A stretch of DNA of 64,000 nucleotides, taken from positions 1,458,903 through 1,522,902 of the forward strand of contig OY754990.1 in assembly GCA_963576475.1 (NCBI GenBank). The letters are read 5' to 3'. The notes under the pieces were generated by a model. That model saw only the letters and a list, made by a program, of their open reading frames with translations. It had not been told where the DNA came from and searched no databases. The position numbers and the translations under genes are program-made. The DNA is from Molanna angustata (Eukaryota > Arthropoda > Insecta > Trichoptera > Molannidae). Shown here piece after piece: positions 10,434 through 19,902 of this stretch (position 1 is its first letter; the number at the start of each line of letters is the position of its first letter).

Positions 10434-11868
10434 GGTTTAAAAGGGAGAGTAGTGGAGAAAGATAGTCAGCAGCGTTGTTCGGTAGATTGATATTATTACT
10501 TAAAATATTTATGAGGAGTGTAATAAGCGTTTGTATGAAGGAAGAATTATCGGCGGTTAATTGATTAGATAAGATTGTTGATGTGGAATGAGGGGATGCG
10601 TTTTGTTCATTGTTTAAGGCACAGCCATTTGATGATATATTTTTACTGTTTCCATTTGGGCGTAGCAAAAAAGAGTTTAAACAATTTGTATCAAATGTTG
10701 GAGTGATCATGGGTTTTGGTTTATTAGGTTTGAATATAGTTTTGTAAAAAGACGTGGTTGAAGAAGAGGGGGTTGAATTTTTTTCGTTGACAAGGGTAAC
10801 TGGTGCATTAGGTGGGGAAGAAGTAATTTCAGCAAAAGATTTTTTAGCTGGAGGAAATTGTTTTGATGCTTGAAGGTATGATATGTTGTTTAATGCCATG
10901 GATTCTTTAATATTCCTTTGTCTTGTCAGTTCTGGACATATTGTGCTTATTGCTTTGTGGTTCCCGTTGCAGTTGATGCATTTAGGGTCGTCGGAATTAG
11001 GGCAATCTTCTGCAGAATGGTTGTCACCACAATTGTAACAGCGATGTGGAGAGCGACAGGTGGGTTTGGAGTGACCAAACCTGCAGCAGTTATAACATTG
11101 AATAGTTGGATATTTGTATATTTCAACGGGGATAGAATTGTAATACAAGTATATGTGAGATGGGAGAGTTTGGCCTGAAAAAGTAATCACCACTGATTGG
11201 GATGGTTTCCACGTGACAACGCTATCGATAGTTTCCTTATAGTTTAATCTTCTGGACTTGACAACCTTACCCGCTCCCAAAGAAACGTTAAGGGAATCAA
11301 CAATCTCAGTTTCCGTGAGGTCAACATGGATTCCTCTGACCAGACCCAGCCTTACTAGATTAAAATTAGGTATGAATGCTTTGTATTGACCGTTTGTAAT
11401 TTTTTGGCAATTTAGTACAAAATGATTGGCAAATGTGGCACTTTTGAAATTTACACATATTTTATATCTGCCCTCAGACTTGACAGAGCCGTTTAATATA
11501 CCGCGAATCGATATATTCGAGAAAATGTATCTACCAAAATCTAAAGGATTGATTGCTTTGCCCGAATCGGTTCTTTGCACATATACTTGAAACGGACCAC
11601 AAGATATTAACGAATACAATTGATGAGGTTCGATGGTGGAAGACGAATTATCAGATATTACAATTTGATCTTTAATGCTGGTATTGTTATTTTGTTTGTT
11701 ATGCGTTTCATTTGTGACAGTATTGGTTCGCAATTTTCGTTTTTTAGACTGAAAAGTGACAGATAACGTACTATTGTCGGAATCTGACAGCGCGTAAATT
11801 TCATCATTTAAAATGTTTAAGTGATCACTTATAGGAGGCGGGTCGGGAGGCTTTGTATTATCCTCCAT
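10393..11868 (-). CDS. LINE ORF1, Gag-like RNA-binding protein, 491 aa
   Basis: This would coat the element RNA in a ribonucleoprotein. From ATG 11868 the N-terminus is acidic and low-complexity, then an RRM/Gag-like region (residues about 85-230). Three zinc knuckles come next: CYNCCRFGHSKPTC (C-x2-C-x4-H-x4-C), CYNCGDNHSAEDC (C-x2-C-x3-H-x4-C) and CINCNGNHKAISTIC. A Ser/Asn-rich tail ends at 10393, 41 bases inside ORF2. The frame is uninterrupted, and the length fits I- and jockey-type ORF1 proteins. Confidence 0.85.
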   Translation of the reverse strand: MEDNTKPPDPPPISDHLNILNDEIYALSDSDNSTLSVTFQSKKRKLRTNTVTNETHNKQNNNTSIKDQIVISDNSSSTIEPHQLYSLISCGPFQVYVQRTDSGKAINPLDFGRYIFSNISIRGILNGSVKSEGRYKICVNFKSATFANHFVLNCQKITNGQYKAFIPNFNLVRLGLVRGIHVDLTETEIVDSLNVSLGAGKVVKSRRLNYKETIDSVVTWKPSQSVVITFSGQTLPSHIYLYYNSIPVEIYKYPTIQCYNCCRFGHSKPTCRSPHRCYNCGDNHSAEDCPNSDDPKCINCNGNHKAISTICPELTRQRNIKESMALNNISYLQASKQFPPAKKSFAEITSSPPNAPVTLVNEKNSTPSSSTTSFYKTIFKPNKPKPMITPTFDTNCLNSFLLRPNGNSKNISSNGCALNNEQNASPHSTSTILSNQLTADNSSFIQTLITLLINILSNNINLPNNAADYLSPLLSLLNHGSTNRENTSVEH

Positions 11869-11999
11869 ATTACAAAATATACAAGAAAAAATAAAATTAG
11901 TTAAATTAAAAATATAACAAAAACAAAAAAGTATGAAATCTTTGCTGTATGTAGGTAGGTAAGTAGGTAGATTGAGTAGCGTCTAGCCCCAGCTTTTCT

Positions 12000-12151
12000 T
12001 TTTTGCATTGGCTCCTCTCTGATTGGCTAGGGCGAGCTAGGGGCGTGTACTGTCAAAACGACGATCCGGACGATCTTCCGACTGCTTCTCCGACTTCCGA
12101 CTTCCGACCGGATCTCAATATAATTTTATCCTGTGATTTTATCAAAACAGC
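12000..12151 (+). promoter_or_regulatory. ancestral RPS25 promoter with twin CCAAT boxes
   Basis: Two reverse CCAAT boxes (ATTGGCT at 12007-12013 and 12022-12028) are followed by a GC-richer stretch with repeated CTTCCGAC words, ending at the RPS25-like ATG at 12152. Position and composition suit a housekeeping ribosomal-protein promoter that came along in the gene duplication. No TATA box is seen. Confidence 0.45.
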
Positions 12152-12811
12152 ATGGTGAGTTTATTTGTTTTTTCTTATTGATTTTTGGTAATTTAACTTT
12201 ACTATTATGTTGTACAGTGTTTTAAATAACCCCCTGTAAAAATGTTGTTCTATAATTAACAGTGGTGTGTTTTGTTTTACGTTGCCGCAAAAAGTTATAA
12301 CTTTAAACTGTCAGATTTCACAATATGTTGTTTTATTCATTTAGCCGCCCAAAAAACACACAAAAGTCTTTGGTACAGCAGATACAATATACCCAAAATA
12401 AGAAGGAAGGATCCGAAGAAGGCAAAGTTAAAATGAAGGTATTTTTTAAATAGTCACTTGTCAAATTTTGTTAGGTTATACTTATTCTTATTCTTATATA
12501 ATTTCAGTTAATTAAATACTTGTGTGTCTGTGAAGGCAATAATACTGATATACTATGAATGATAGCTGTAAAAATCACTAGTTTGACACTTCTGTTTGTA
12601 TATTGTGATTATTTTTTTAATTTCTAGAAGAGTTCCAAGGGAAAAGTTCATGACAAGTTAAACAACCGGATTGGTTGAGAAACCAACATATTATGAGAAC
12701 CTGTACAAAGAAGTTCCATCTTATAAACTCACCACGACGGTAGCTGTGTCTGAAAGTTTGAAAATTAGATGTTCTTTAGCCACCAGGGTCTTGTCGAGCT
12801 TAGAGATAAAG
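12152..12811 (+). pseudogene. RPS25: RPS25 pseudogene, intron-containing, 3'-truncated
   Basis: Ribosomal protein S25 is a small-subunit (40S) component. The exons are ATG alone (12152-12154) followed by a GTGAGT donor; exon 2 at 12345-12438 (PPKK, then shifted to QNKKEGSEEGKVK); exon 3 at 12628-12811 (KSSKGKVHDKLNN, then shifted to KPTYYENLYKEVPSYKL and SESLKIRCSLATRVL). Both introns keep GT...AG ends. There is a frameshift in exon 2 and another after KLNN. The final exon (GLIKQVV... in the family) is not found downstream. Retained introns mean a duplicated gene copy, not a retropseudogene; the working gene must lie elsewhere. Confidence 0.9.
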
Positions 12812-12816
12812 GTGAT

Positions 12817-13185
12817 ATATTTGAATTTTTTTAACAAGCCATACTTGTATGTCAAAATCTTAGCTGTTGTGTTAATTTAAAATGTTTTTAGTAAAAATAC
12901 ATAATGTCTATACATTGGTTTAGTAAAATGGCAAGTAACAAGTAAAATGGTAGGTGGACAGTGACCGTTTACACTACCGACACTGTCTTTTCAGTAGTGT
13001 CTACACCGCCCATTTGTTATTCAGCATTGGGTATAAATTTTCAGTTAGGTTTAAGGTTGTTTATAATAACAATAGCGACTCGCGTGAGCGAGTTGCTTTA
13101 TTATTTGAATTATAAATTATTATAAATCAAATTTATAAAATTTGCTAATATTTTCGCATTTAATACCAACTTTGACAGCTCATTT
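12817..13185. other. spacer without recognisable gene
   Basis: AT-rich sequence. A short hairpin, ACTCGC-GTGA-GCGAGT, lies at about 13079-13094. The missing last RPS25 exon was looked for here and not seen. Confidence 0.4.
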
Positions 13186-13189
13186 GCAG

Positions 13190-14060
13190 AAACTTTCAGA
13201 GGATGATGAGCCAACTAGTACTGGCCGGGTACTTCGAGAAGTTTGTCATGGTGTTTGTAGATGACATCGTCGTGTATTCAGCCGATTGGGAGAGCCACCA
13301 TAACACCATAGGTTAATTTTCGAAAGATTGAGTTCGGGCTGCAGTGCGCACCAGAAAAATGTAAGATCGGCTCTCCAACCATCGAATATTTGGCCCACAT
13401 GGTGTCGGCCAGTAGAAACACCCCACAACCGGTGCATGAGAGAGTCTTGAGAGAGATACCGCCTCTATGGACAAGGAAGGAACTCACAGCTATGTAATTG
13501 GCTGCCGGAACGCGTGCCAAGGATCACAACCATAGCGGCCCCATTAACGGACCTACTTAGCCCGAAGAGATCATTCAAGTGGACACGCCAGGCCCAATTT
13601 CAACAGGGAGTTCATCTTGCAAACTGTTGCGAGTAAAGATGGAGCAGCAACTGTGCTATTTCACCAGAACGAGGACGGGTCACGGGAGGTTATCTCATAT
13701 TCAAGCTGCAAGTTCGGTGAGGCGGACAGGAAATGCCATTCGAACAAAAAAGAGGCCCTCGCAGTGGTGTGGGTGAAGTACCGTTGTATGGAAGTACCGA
13801 CCATTCATTGGAGGATGACGATTTACTATGGTGACGGACAACTGAGCATTCACTTGGCTTCATAAGGCAATGGACAAGAGAGCAAAACTAATCAGGTGGA
13901 CCATGTTTTTGCAAGAATACAATTTCGTCATCGAGCACTGTCCTAGTCCAGTCGCACTAGCGCATTAGCGGCTGAAGTGGACGATGTAATGGGGAGAGCC
14001 ACCGGTCCATCTACCTCCTCAACACTAACCATCCCCGAGGAGGTTCAGGAGAAGTAAACA
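13190..14060 (+). pseudogene. Ty3/gypsy pol relic: RT and RNase H
   Basis: Translated fragments on the plus strand give RMMSQLVLAGYFEKF, the catalytic box FVDDIVVYS, then LQCAPEKCKIG and IEYLAHMV (RT palm and thumb). After several frameshifts come RNase H-type pieces around 13620-13960 (ATVLFHQNEDGSREV, then TDN and LIRWTMFLQEYNFVIEH). This order is standard Ty3/gypsy pol. No Gag, protease, integrase or LTR is recognisable alongside, and the many stops mean it is dead. Confidence 0.8.
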
Positions 14061-14468
14061 CCAAATGCAGCTCTTGTCAAGACGAAGGACACTGAAAGTC
14101 ATCCACCGCTTACACGGGTATCTCAGGCGCGTTAGCACCTCTTTACCCGCACTTAGTTGCAAATATTTTTTTATGCAAGCGGGCTCTGAGTTCGCCGGAT
14201 GTGCTCCCCCCAACAAACCCCGCCTGCTAAATTATGGATTCTCAGTGCCCCTATCCAGGGGATGAAGCCTACCTAATGCGCCTTACTAATTAAAACTAAT
14301 CTTAATTTCTAGGTGCTTCTAGACCATCGCACCCGCATTACCAGATGCGATAGCTAACATCAACGCGAGGAAGGAGGACCCACCCATACGGGGGCATGCA
14401 ATCAGACACCTCCACGAGGGAGAAAGGGCGGCACGAATTGTCAACGAGTCGTCGACCACCCCGCTACA

Positions 14469-14675
14469 GCACCACTCCAGGCCAGGTTAGGCCCACTGCT
14501 GTACGAAATCCTCGACCAGGGGTAAACCCGGTCATCCCAGCCACTCCCAGCGTGAGACACGCACATCAAGCATCATTCCATGCCAGATTAGGACATCGCT
14601 ATACGAGATCTTTGACCGGGGGTAAACCCGGTCTCTGGAGCTCATCCCAGCGTGAGACCCACACATATTAAAACT
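14469..14675 (-). repeat. tandem duplication in R1-clade LINE 3' UTR
   Basis: Two units of about 100 bases (14469-14570 and 14571-14675) share GGGGTAAACCCGGTC and CCAGCGTGAGAC. They lie directly downstream, on the minus strand, of an R1-clade coding fragment, so they are probably duplicated 3' UTR sequence. Confidence 0.65.
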
Positions 14676-14689
14676 CTTCATAACGAGCC

Positions 14690-15205
14690 ACATTGTGATG
14701 GTTCGCCAGCACTTCGCCAAACCAAACTGGCCGGGCGGTCTAGCACACATACCTCCTATCATAGTCTCCTAACACGAGCTGCAACGCATAGTGGCACAGT
14801 GCCAGCGATCTCATACGCATCTTCTTTCTTAGGTCAGGGAAAAACTAATAGGTAACCCTAGCAGTTCCTTCTCTATCCCAGCGCTCTTGCCAAACTTTCA
14901 TCGTCCTTTCTCTGACTACTGATGGCCCCACTCAGACCACCAATTCCTGGCACAATACAAACAATCACTCCTACATGTTCAGCCCGTCTATTGAGCCTGA
15001 TACTCCTATGTGCGACAAAGTCCCGCACCTCAATATCAGCAGGCAGAACACCAGTGATGACCGGAAGACTGTCACTGGCCGCCGTGCGATACGTACCTGT
15101 AACAGCAAGCAAGGGAGGATGCTGGCCCCTAGAATCGCAAGAGCAACCGAGCCAACGCTCAGTCGATGGGACCAAACTTCAGATGCGTATGCGATCTGGG
15201 CAATA
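14690..15205 (-). pseudogene. R1-clade LINE relic, post-RT region
   Basis: The minus strand encodes AVTGTYRTAASDSLPVITGV followed by LPADIEVRDFVAH, matching the post-RT signature (I-T-x-x-Y-R-T-x-S-x-x-A-L-x-V-x-A-G-x-x-P-L-D-L) of R1/TRAS-type LINEs. A frameshifted YASEVWSH precedes it. The coding part ends near 15205, where the CR1-type LINE tail begins. The matching RT piece lies at 21655-21845, suggesting that one R1-type element was split. Confidence 0.75.
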
Positions 15206-15218
15206 TACTTAGCCTTGT

Positions 15219-15247
15219 ATATAATAATAATAATAATAATAATAATT
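15219..15247. repeat. (ATA)n microsatellite, LINE 3' tail
   Basis: A run of ATA units at the 3' end (minus strand) of the CR1-type LINE, just after AATAAAG. CR1/L2-type LINEs end in short tandem repeats rather than poly(A). Confidence 0.8.
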
Positions 15248-15544
15248 CTTTATTGGCTAAAATAACATAACAAAATAAGTGCAAACAAGAGCAAGTTAAA
15301 ACATTAAAAAAGCCAAAAGGCGGACTTGTTAATAAAATTAACATCTTCCAGTCAACCTTAGAAAATAAAAATAATATAAGAATATATAAGAACATATATA
15401 TCAGAACATATATATACATATACACACACATACATACATACACACATAAACACACATATGCATTTAGGGGGATGGGAAGGAGAAAAAAGGAAGGGGCGGA
15501 GATAGTGGTAAGGAGGAAAATGAGGCAGGGAGGGAAGAGAGACA

Positions 15545-18500
15545 TCAGAGTTTCACCCGCTGTTTGAAAGAGAAAAATGATGGTAAGGTTCGAGTATCAA
15601 CGGGAAGTTGATTCCAGAGCCTAGCACTATGAACAGTAAAAGAATTAGTGTAGAAGTCCGATCGGTGGGAGGGAATCACAAGAAGACCGTTATTACCCGA
15701 TCTCAGAGGAAGACCATGCTCCGATGAAAAATGAAACCTGTCTCTGAGATACTTTGGTGCCACCTCACTATACAAAATCTTATAGAGAAGACAGAGTGTG
15801 TGAACATCCCTGCGTTTGCCCATTGAAGACCAGCCCAGTTTTGTACGAAATTCCGATACATGGTCAAACTTTTTCAGACCGAAGATGTATCTAATGCAGA
15901 CATTCTGCAGACGGTCTAATTTAGATAAGAACTCAGATTTGATGTCGAGATAGCAGACGTCAGCATAATCAAAAATAGGAAAAATCAAGGACTGGATCAA
16001 CAGGGTTTTTATCTCAGTAGATAGAAACCGCTGCAGTCTCTTAAGAGAGTGAAGAGTGGCAAACGTCCTACGGCTAACCTCGCCAATCTGCTTCCACCAG
16101 GATAGACTAGTGTCAAGGTAAACTCCCAGGTCCTTAACAGACTGGAAGAAAGAGATGACTGAGCCATTAAGCATGAGCATGGGCAAAGAAGTCATATCGA
16201 CGTGAGAAATCATTCTATGGCTTCCCAAAATAATTGCCTGCGACTTTGTAGGATTCACAAGCAGACCATTCCGAGAGCACCACAGACCAATCCGATGAAG
16301 ATCCAGGTTCATTGAGTTAATTGATGAGGTTATGTTTTCAGACTTAAAGTGAGAATATAGTTGAAGGTCGTCCGCATACAAATGATACGAACAGGAGATG
16401 CCACAAGTCATTGTTGTGATGAAGATAGAAAATAAGAGTGGAGACAGGATTCCTCCCTGGGGAACACCAGTAGTCAGAGATAATTCATTTGAAAAAATCT
16501 CAGAAGTAACAATTTTCTGCTTTCTCCCCAACAGATATGAACTAAACCATCGAAGAGACACATCCGATAAATTAAGAGATCTCAGTTTAGAGAGGAGCAA
16601 GTCAAAATCAATACTACCGAAGGCGTTGGTGAAGTCCAATAAGGTAAGAAGAGTGAGTTTTCCCTCCTCCATGGCCAGTCTCACATCCTCAGTGATCTTA
16701 AGCAACGCAGTGGTAGTACTATGACCCCTCTTAAAACCAGACTGCAAAGGATCGAGAAGGTTAAGGTCATTGAGATATGATGTTAATTGAGAGTTTGCCA
16801 CCTTTTCGACTATCTTAGACAAAGTAGGGAGGATGGAAATAGGACGAAAGTCCTTAACTGTAGATGGTGTATTACATTTGGGTAGAGGAATAATATGGGC
16901 TGACTTCCACTGAACTGGCAAACAGCCATTTAACAAGGAAAAATTGATAATGTGAGTGATGATAGGAAGAATTTGCTCAAGGATGGGCGAAAGCATTCTT
17001 TTACTGATGCCATCACATCCCACCGCAGAGGAGTCAATAGAAGAAAATATTTTACGCACGACATATGTAGTTACTGGAGAGAAGCTGAAGGGTTCTGAGC
17101 TGAGTGGTGCAATGTTGGAGATAGCCTCAAGCATTTCGCGTTTTAAATCAGGATCAATTTCAACCGGTTTCAATGCAAAGTGATTGTTCATGACATTCAG
17201 GTCAAATTGCCCAACACTAAAGGGCTGTGAGGCGGAACCAATCCCATGTTGTCTTAGGAAGCTCCAAGTAGCTTTGGGTGAGGAAGACGACAGGGCTAGC
17301 CGAAAATATTCTCTTTTTGCAAACCTACACTTAGCCGAACAGAGATTCCTCAATGATCTGTAGTTTTCCCAATAGATAGGCTCATTCTTCCGCTTACATT
17401 TGATTTTGGCCCTATCGCGCCTGGCCATCAATCCGCGAATGTCATCAGTCAGCCAAGGAGATGGTGGGTGTTTTCGATTTAAGGTAACTATAGGAGCATG
17501 TTTATCATAGAGTTCAATAATTTTAGTGTTAAAAAAAGATAATTTAGTGTCAATATCATCGGAGGTATATAGATCAGACCATTCAATATTCGAAGCATCC
17601 GCACTAAGGCATTCAGGTTTCACCCTCCTGAAGTTTCGAAATGTGTGTTTCTTTTTGGCGTGTTTCGGTAATTTCAGTTTTAAACAGGCAAAAATTAGAT
17701 CATGATTGGAAAATCCAGCAGCTGTATGTTGTCCATGGTTCGTAACAAGATCTGGAGAGGAGGTAATCATCAGATCAAGTAGAGTTGCTGAAGTCTGAGT
17801 GAAATGAGTAGGAGAAAGGGGCAATATGTTTAAATCAAGTCCCGTTACTATTGTATTCAGCTTGTTGGCGCGATAATCGTTCTTTAGCAAGCAAGTGTTC
17901 AAGTCACCCATTATTAAAATAGTGGAATAATTAGGGACCAGCATTTCAAGAGTTGCTTCGAATTTAGAGAAATAATCGCTGTTCGGAGGACAGTAAACAA
18001 CCCCAAGCAACAGCTTTATACCTCCAATAATTACTTCCAAAAACATAAACTCCGCATGACGCATGCATCTGTCGTCCGAAGTGCACACAGTTTTGTACTG
18101 CAAGTTATCACGCAAATAAACCGCGACACCACCACCCACTCGTTCGATTCTGTCGTGACGTATAAGGTTAAAACCCGGTATCGAGAAAATATTAGACGGA
18201 AGGGATGGTTTAAGCCACGATTCACTAACAAGAATAGCGTGGAGTGGCAAGTCAGAGAAAGTATCTAACATTTCAGTGTGATGGGCTGGAATGCTTTGGG
18301 CATTTATATGACATGCGTTAAAAAAATGCCTTGATGTGGAAAAGGACTCTCGTAAACGGTCAGAAAGGTTGGCAACAGATGACACAGAAGAGTTATTTAG
18401 ATCACAGTAGTCTAGTGAGTTCCAAATGGTAGATTCGGGCGAAGAAAATGGTTGAAATGGTAAGGAAGGAGACGTGGGCGAAACATTGTTGGAGATGGGA

Positions 18501-18619
18501 AAGGGAAAAGAAGTAGATGGAAGAGGAGATGGAGGTATGATGGGGGAGAGGGGGAATGGGGGTATAGAGGAAATGTTTACCAAAGGAGGAGTGGGGACAG
18601 TGAGTAAAAAAAAAATCAA
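15545..18619 (-). CDS. LINE ORF2: AP endonuclease and RT, 1024 aa
   Basis: It performs target nicking and target-primed reverse transcription. A Pro/Ser-rich N-terminus (to about 75) leads into the endonuclease: CHINAQSI, SESWLKP, VVYCPPNSDY, LIMGDLNTCL, GFSNHDLIF. RT motifs follow: DFRPISILPTLSKIVEK, LTLLDFTNAFGSID, TTGVPQGGILSPLLFS, and the catalytic YADDLQLYSHF. The thumb and C-terminal domain continue to SARLWNQLP. The frame is open for 3 kb with all catalytic residues, suggesting a young copy. The frame opens at TTG (18619) without an in-frame ATG; an ATG at 18636-18638 is one base out of frame across an A/T homopolymer (18606-18615). Confidence 0.85.
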   Translation of the reverse strand: MIFFLLTVPTPPLVNISSIPPFPLSPIIPPSPLPSTSFPFPISNNVSPTSPSLPFQPFSSPESTIWNSLDYCDLNNSSVSSVANLSDRLRESFSTSRHFFNACHINAQSIPAHHTEMLDTFSDLPLHAILVSESWLKPSLPSNIFSIPGFNLIRHDRIERVGGGVAVYLRDNLQYKTVCTSDDRCMRHAEFMFLEVIIGGIKLLLGVVYCPPNSDYFSKFEATLEMLVPNYSTILIMGDLNTCLLKNDYRANKLNTIVTGLDLNILPLSPTHFTQTSATLLDLMITSSPDLVTNHGQHTAAGFSNHDLIFACLKLKLPKHAKKKHTFRNFRRVKPECLSADASNIEWSDLYTSDDIDTKLSFFNTKIIELYDKHAPIVTLNRKHPPSPWLTDDIRGLMARRDRAKIKCKRKNEPIYWENYRSLRNLCSAKCRFAKREYFRLALSSSSPKATWSFLRQHGIGSASQPFSVGQFDLNVMNNHFALKPVEIDPDLKREMLEAISNIAPLSSEPFSFSPVTTYVVRKIFSSIDSSAVGCDGISKRMLSPILEQILPIITHIINFSLLNGCLPVQWKSAHIIPLPKCNTPSTVKDFRPISILPTLSKIVEKVANSQLTSYLNDLNLLDPLQSGFKRGHSTTTALLKITEDVRLAMEEGKLTLLTLLDFTNAFGSIDFDLLLSKLRSLNLSDVSLRWFSSYLLGRKQKIVTSEIFSNELSLTTGVPQGGILSPLLFSIFITTMTCGISCSYHLYADDLQLYSHFKSENITSSINSMNLDLHRIGLWCSRNGLLVNPTKSQAIILGSHRMISHVDMTSLPMLMLNGSVISFFQSVKDLGVYLDTSLSWWKQIGEVSRRTFATLHSLKRLQRFLSTEIKTLLIQSLIFPIFDYADVCYLDIKSEFLSKLDRLQNVCIRYIFGLKKFDHVSEFRTKLGWSSMGKRRDVHTLCLLYKILYSEVAPKYLRDRFHFSSEHGLPLRSGNNGLLVIPSHRSDFYTNSFTVHSARLWNQLPVDTRTLPSFFSFKQRVKL

Positions 18620-19620
18620 ATTTAAAACTAATAATCATGAGTGCCTTCAGCAGTTGTAGATCTAGGTGCGAGCATAAAGAGGTAAAATAGTAAACAAATC
18701 AAAATAAATACTAGAAGAGTAGAAAGAAGACAATAAAAATATTAATAAAAATAATATTTGGCACAATCCAAAAAAAAATAAAAAAACAAATTTGAAACTA
18801 ATATTCATGAGTGCCTTAAGCAATTGTAGATCTAGGTGCGAGTACAAATAGGTAAAATACTAAACAAATCAAAATAAATACAAGAAGAGAAGAAAGAAGA
18901 CAATAAAAATATTAATAAAAATAATATTTGGCATCATACAAAAAATCAAAATTTAAAACTAATATTCATGAGTGCCTTAAACAATTGTAGATCTAGGTGC
19001 GAGCATAAAGAGGTAAATAGTAAGCAAATCAAAATAAATACTAGAAGAGAATAAAGAAGACAATAAAAATATTAATAAAAATAATATTTGGCGTCATACA
19101 AAAAAATCAAATTTTAAACTAATATTCATGAGTGACTTAAGCAATTGTGGATCTAGGTGCGAGTACAAAGAGGTAAAATACTAAACAAATTAAAATAAAT
19201 ACTAGAAGAGAAGAAAGAAGACAATAAAAAAATTAATAAAAATAATATTTGGCATTATACAAAAAACAAAAAAAAAACAAATTTGAAACTAATAGTCATG
19301 AGTACCTTAAGCAATTGTGGATCTAGGTGCGAGTACAAAGAGGTAAAATAGTAAACAAATCAAAATAAATACTAGAAGAGTAGAATGAAGACAATAATAA
19401 TATTAAAAAAATAATATTTGGCATTATACACAAAAAAAAGTAATAAATAAAAAATCAAATTTACAACGAATATTCATGAGTAGGTACCTACCTTAAGCAA
19501 TAATTTGTAAATTTAGGTACGAGCACAAAGAGGAAAACGAGTAAACAAATCAAAATAGAGACTAGAAGAAAAGAAAATAATAATATTAATAAAAATAATA
19601 TATGGCATTATACACAGTAT
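18606..19620 (-). repeat. six ~160-190-bp tandem repeats between LINE ORFs
   Basis: The anchor TCTAGGTGCGAG (last copy TTTAGGTACGAG) recurs at 18661, 18831, 18992, 19152, 19322 and 19512, giving spacings of 170, 161, 160, 170 and 190. Each unit also holds TCATGAATATTAGTTT-like sequence (minus strand CTCATGA... MNISFKF), the equivalent of the ORF2 start. The array therefore multiplies the ORF2 leader/start region inside the element. Confidence 0.92.
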
Positions 19621-19709
19621 GATAAAGTAAAATATTTGTGCATGATTACAGGATAAAAATAATAAAAACAAACAAAAACAAAAAAAAAAAAATAATAATA
19701 GTAAGAGTT

Positions 19710-19790
19710 TACAGCGACCCGGAGAATCGAACCATGGACCTCCGAGCTCGCAAGCCGACGCCTTAGCCACTCGGCCAAACTAGGGAGCCG
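19710..19790 (-). repeat. tRNA-Ser/Leu-like Pol III unit inside the LINE
   Basis: The minus strand reads GGCTCCCTAGTTTGGCCGAG followed by TGGCTAAGGCG (A box) and GGTTCGATTCTCC (B box) about 35 bases on, as in class II tRNAs, followed by a T-rich stretch. Acceptor ends do not pair cleanly, so I call it tRNA-derived rather than a functional tRNA. It lies between ORF1 and the tandem repeats. Confidence 0.65.
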
Positions 19791-19902
19791 TCAAAGTAAC
19801 CTATGTGCAAAATAATATCAACAAAAAATAGGCAAGTAGGTACCTACTTGATATAAACAATCTTACATAGAAATAATATAGTAGGTACAAGCAGAGACAG
19901 AA

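Larger units (their letters stand above)
5487..11935 (-). mobile_element. I-superfamily non-LTR retrotransposon, near full length
   Basis: This minus-strand element has Gag-like ORF1 (11868-10393), an EN-RT-RNase H ORF2 (10433-5583, broken), a short 3' UTR and a poly(A) tract (T run at about 5491-5500 on the plus strand). The order AP-type endonuclease, RT, RNase H, together with a three-knuckle Gag, is characteristic of the I superfamily. ORF2 carries one in-frame stop (8439-8441) and is split by a Harbinger element (7001-8104). The 5' limit is uncertain, between 11880 and about 11990. Confidence 0.85.

Noticed and set aside
5472..11941. ATGAAATC at 5472 and 11934 as a target duplication of the I-type LINE
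   Set aside because: It is only 8 bases, with ten unmatched bases between it and the poly(A) tract, so the boundary is not convincing.
19710..19790. A functional tRNA gene
   Set aside because: A and B boxes are present, but the acceptor ends do not pair and the anticodon stem is irregular; a tRNA-derived repeat fits better.
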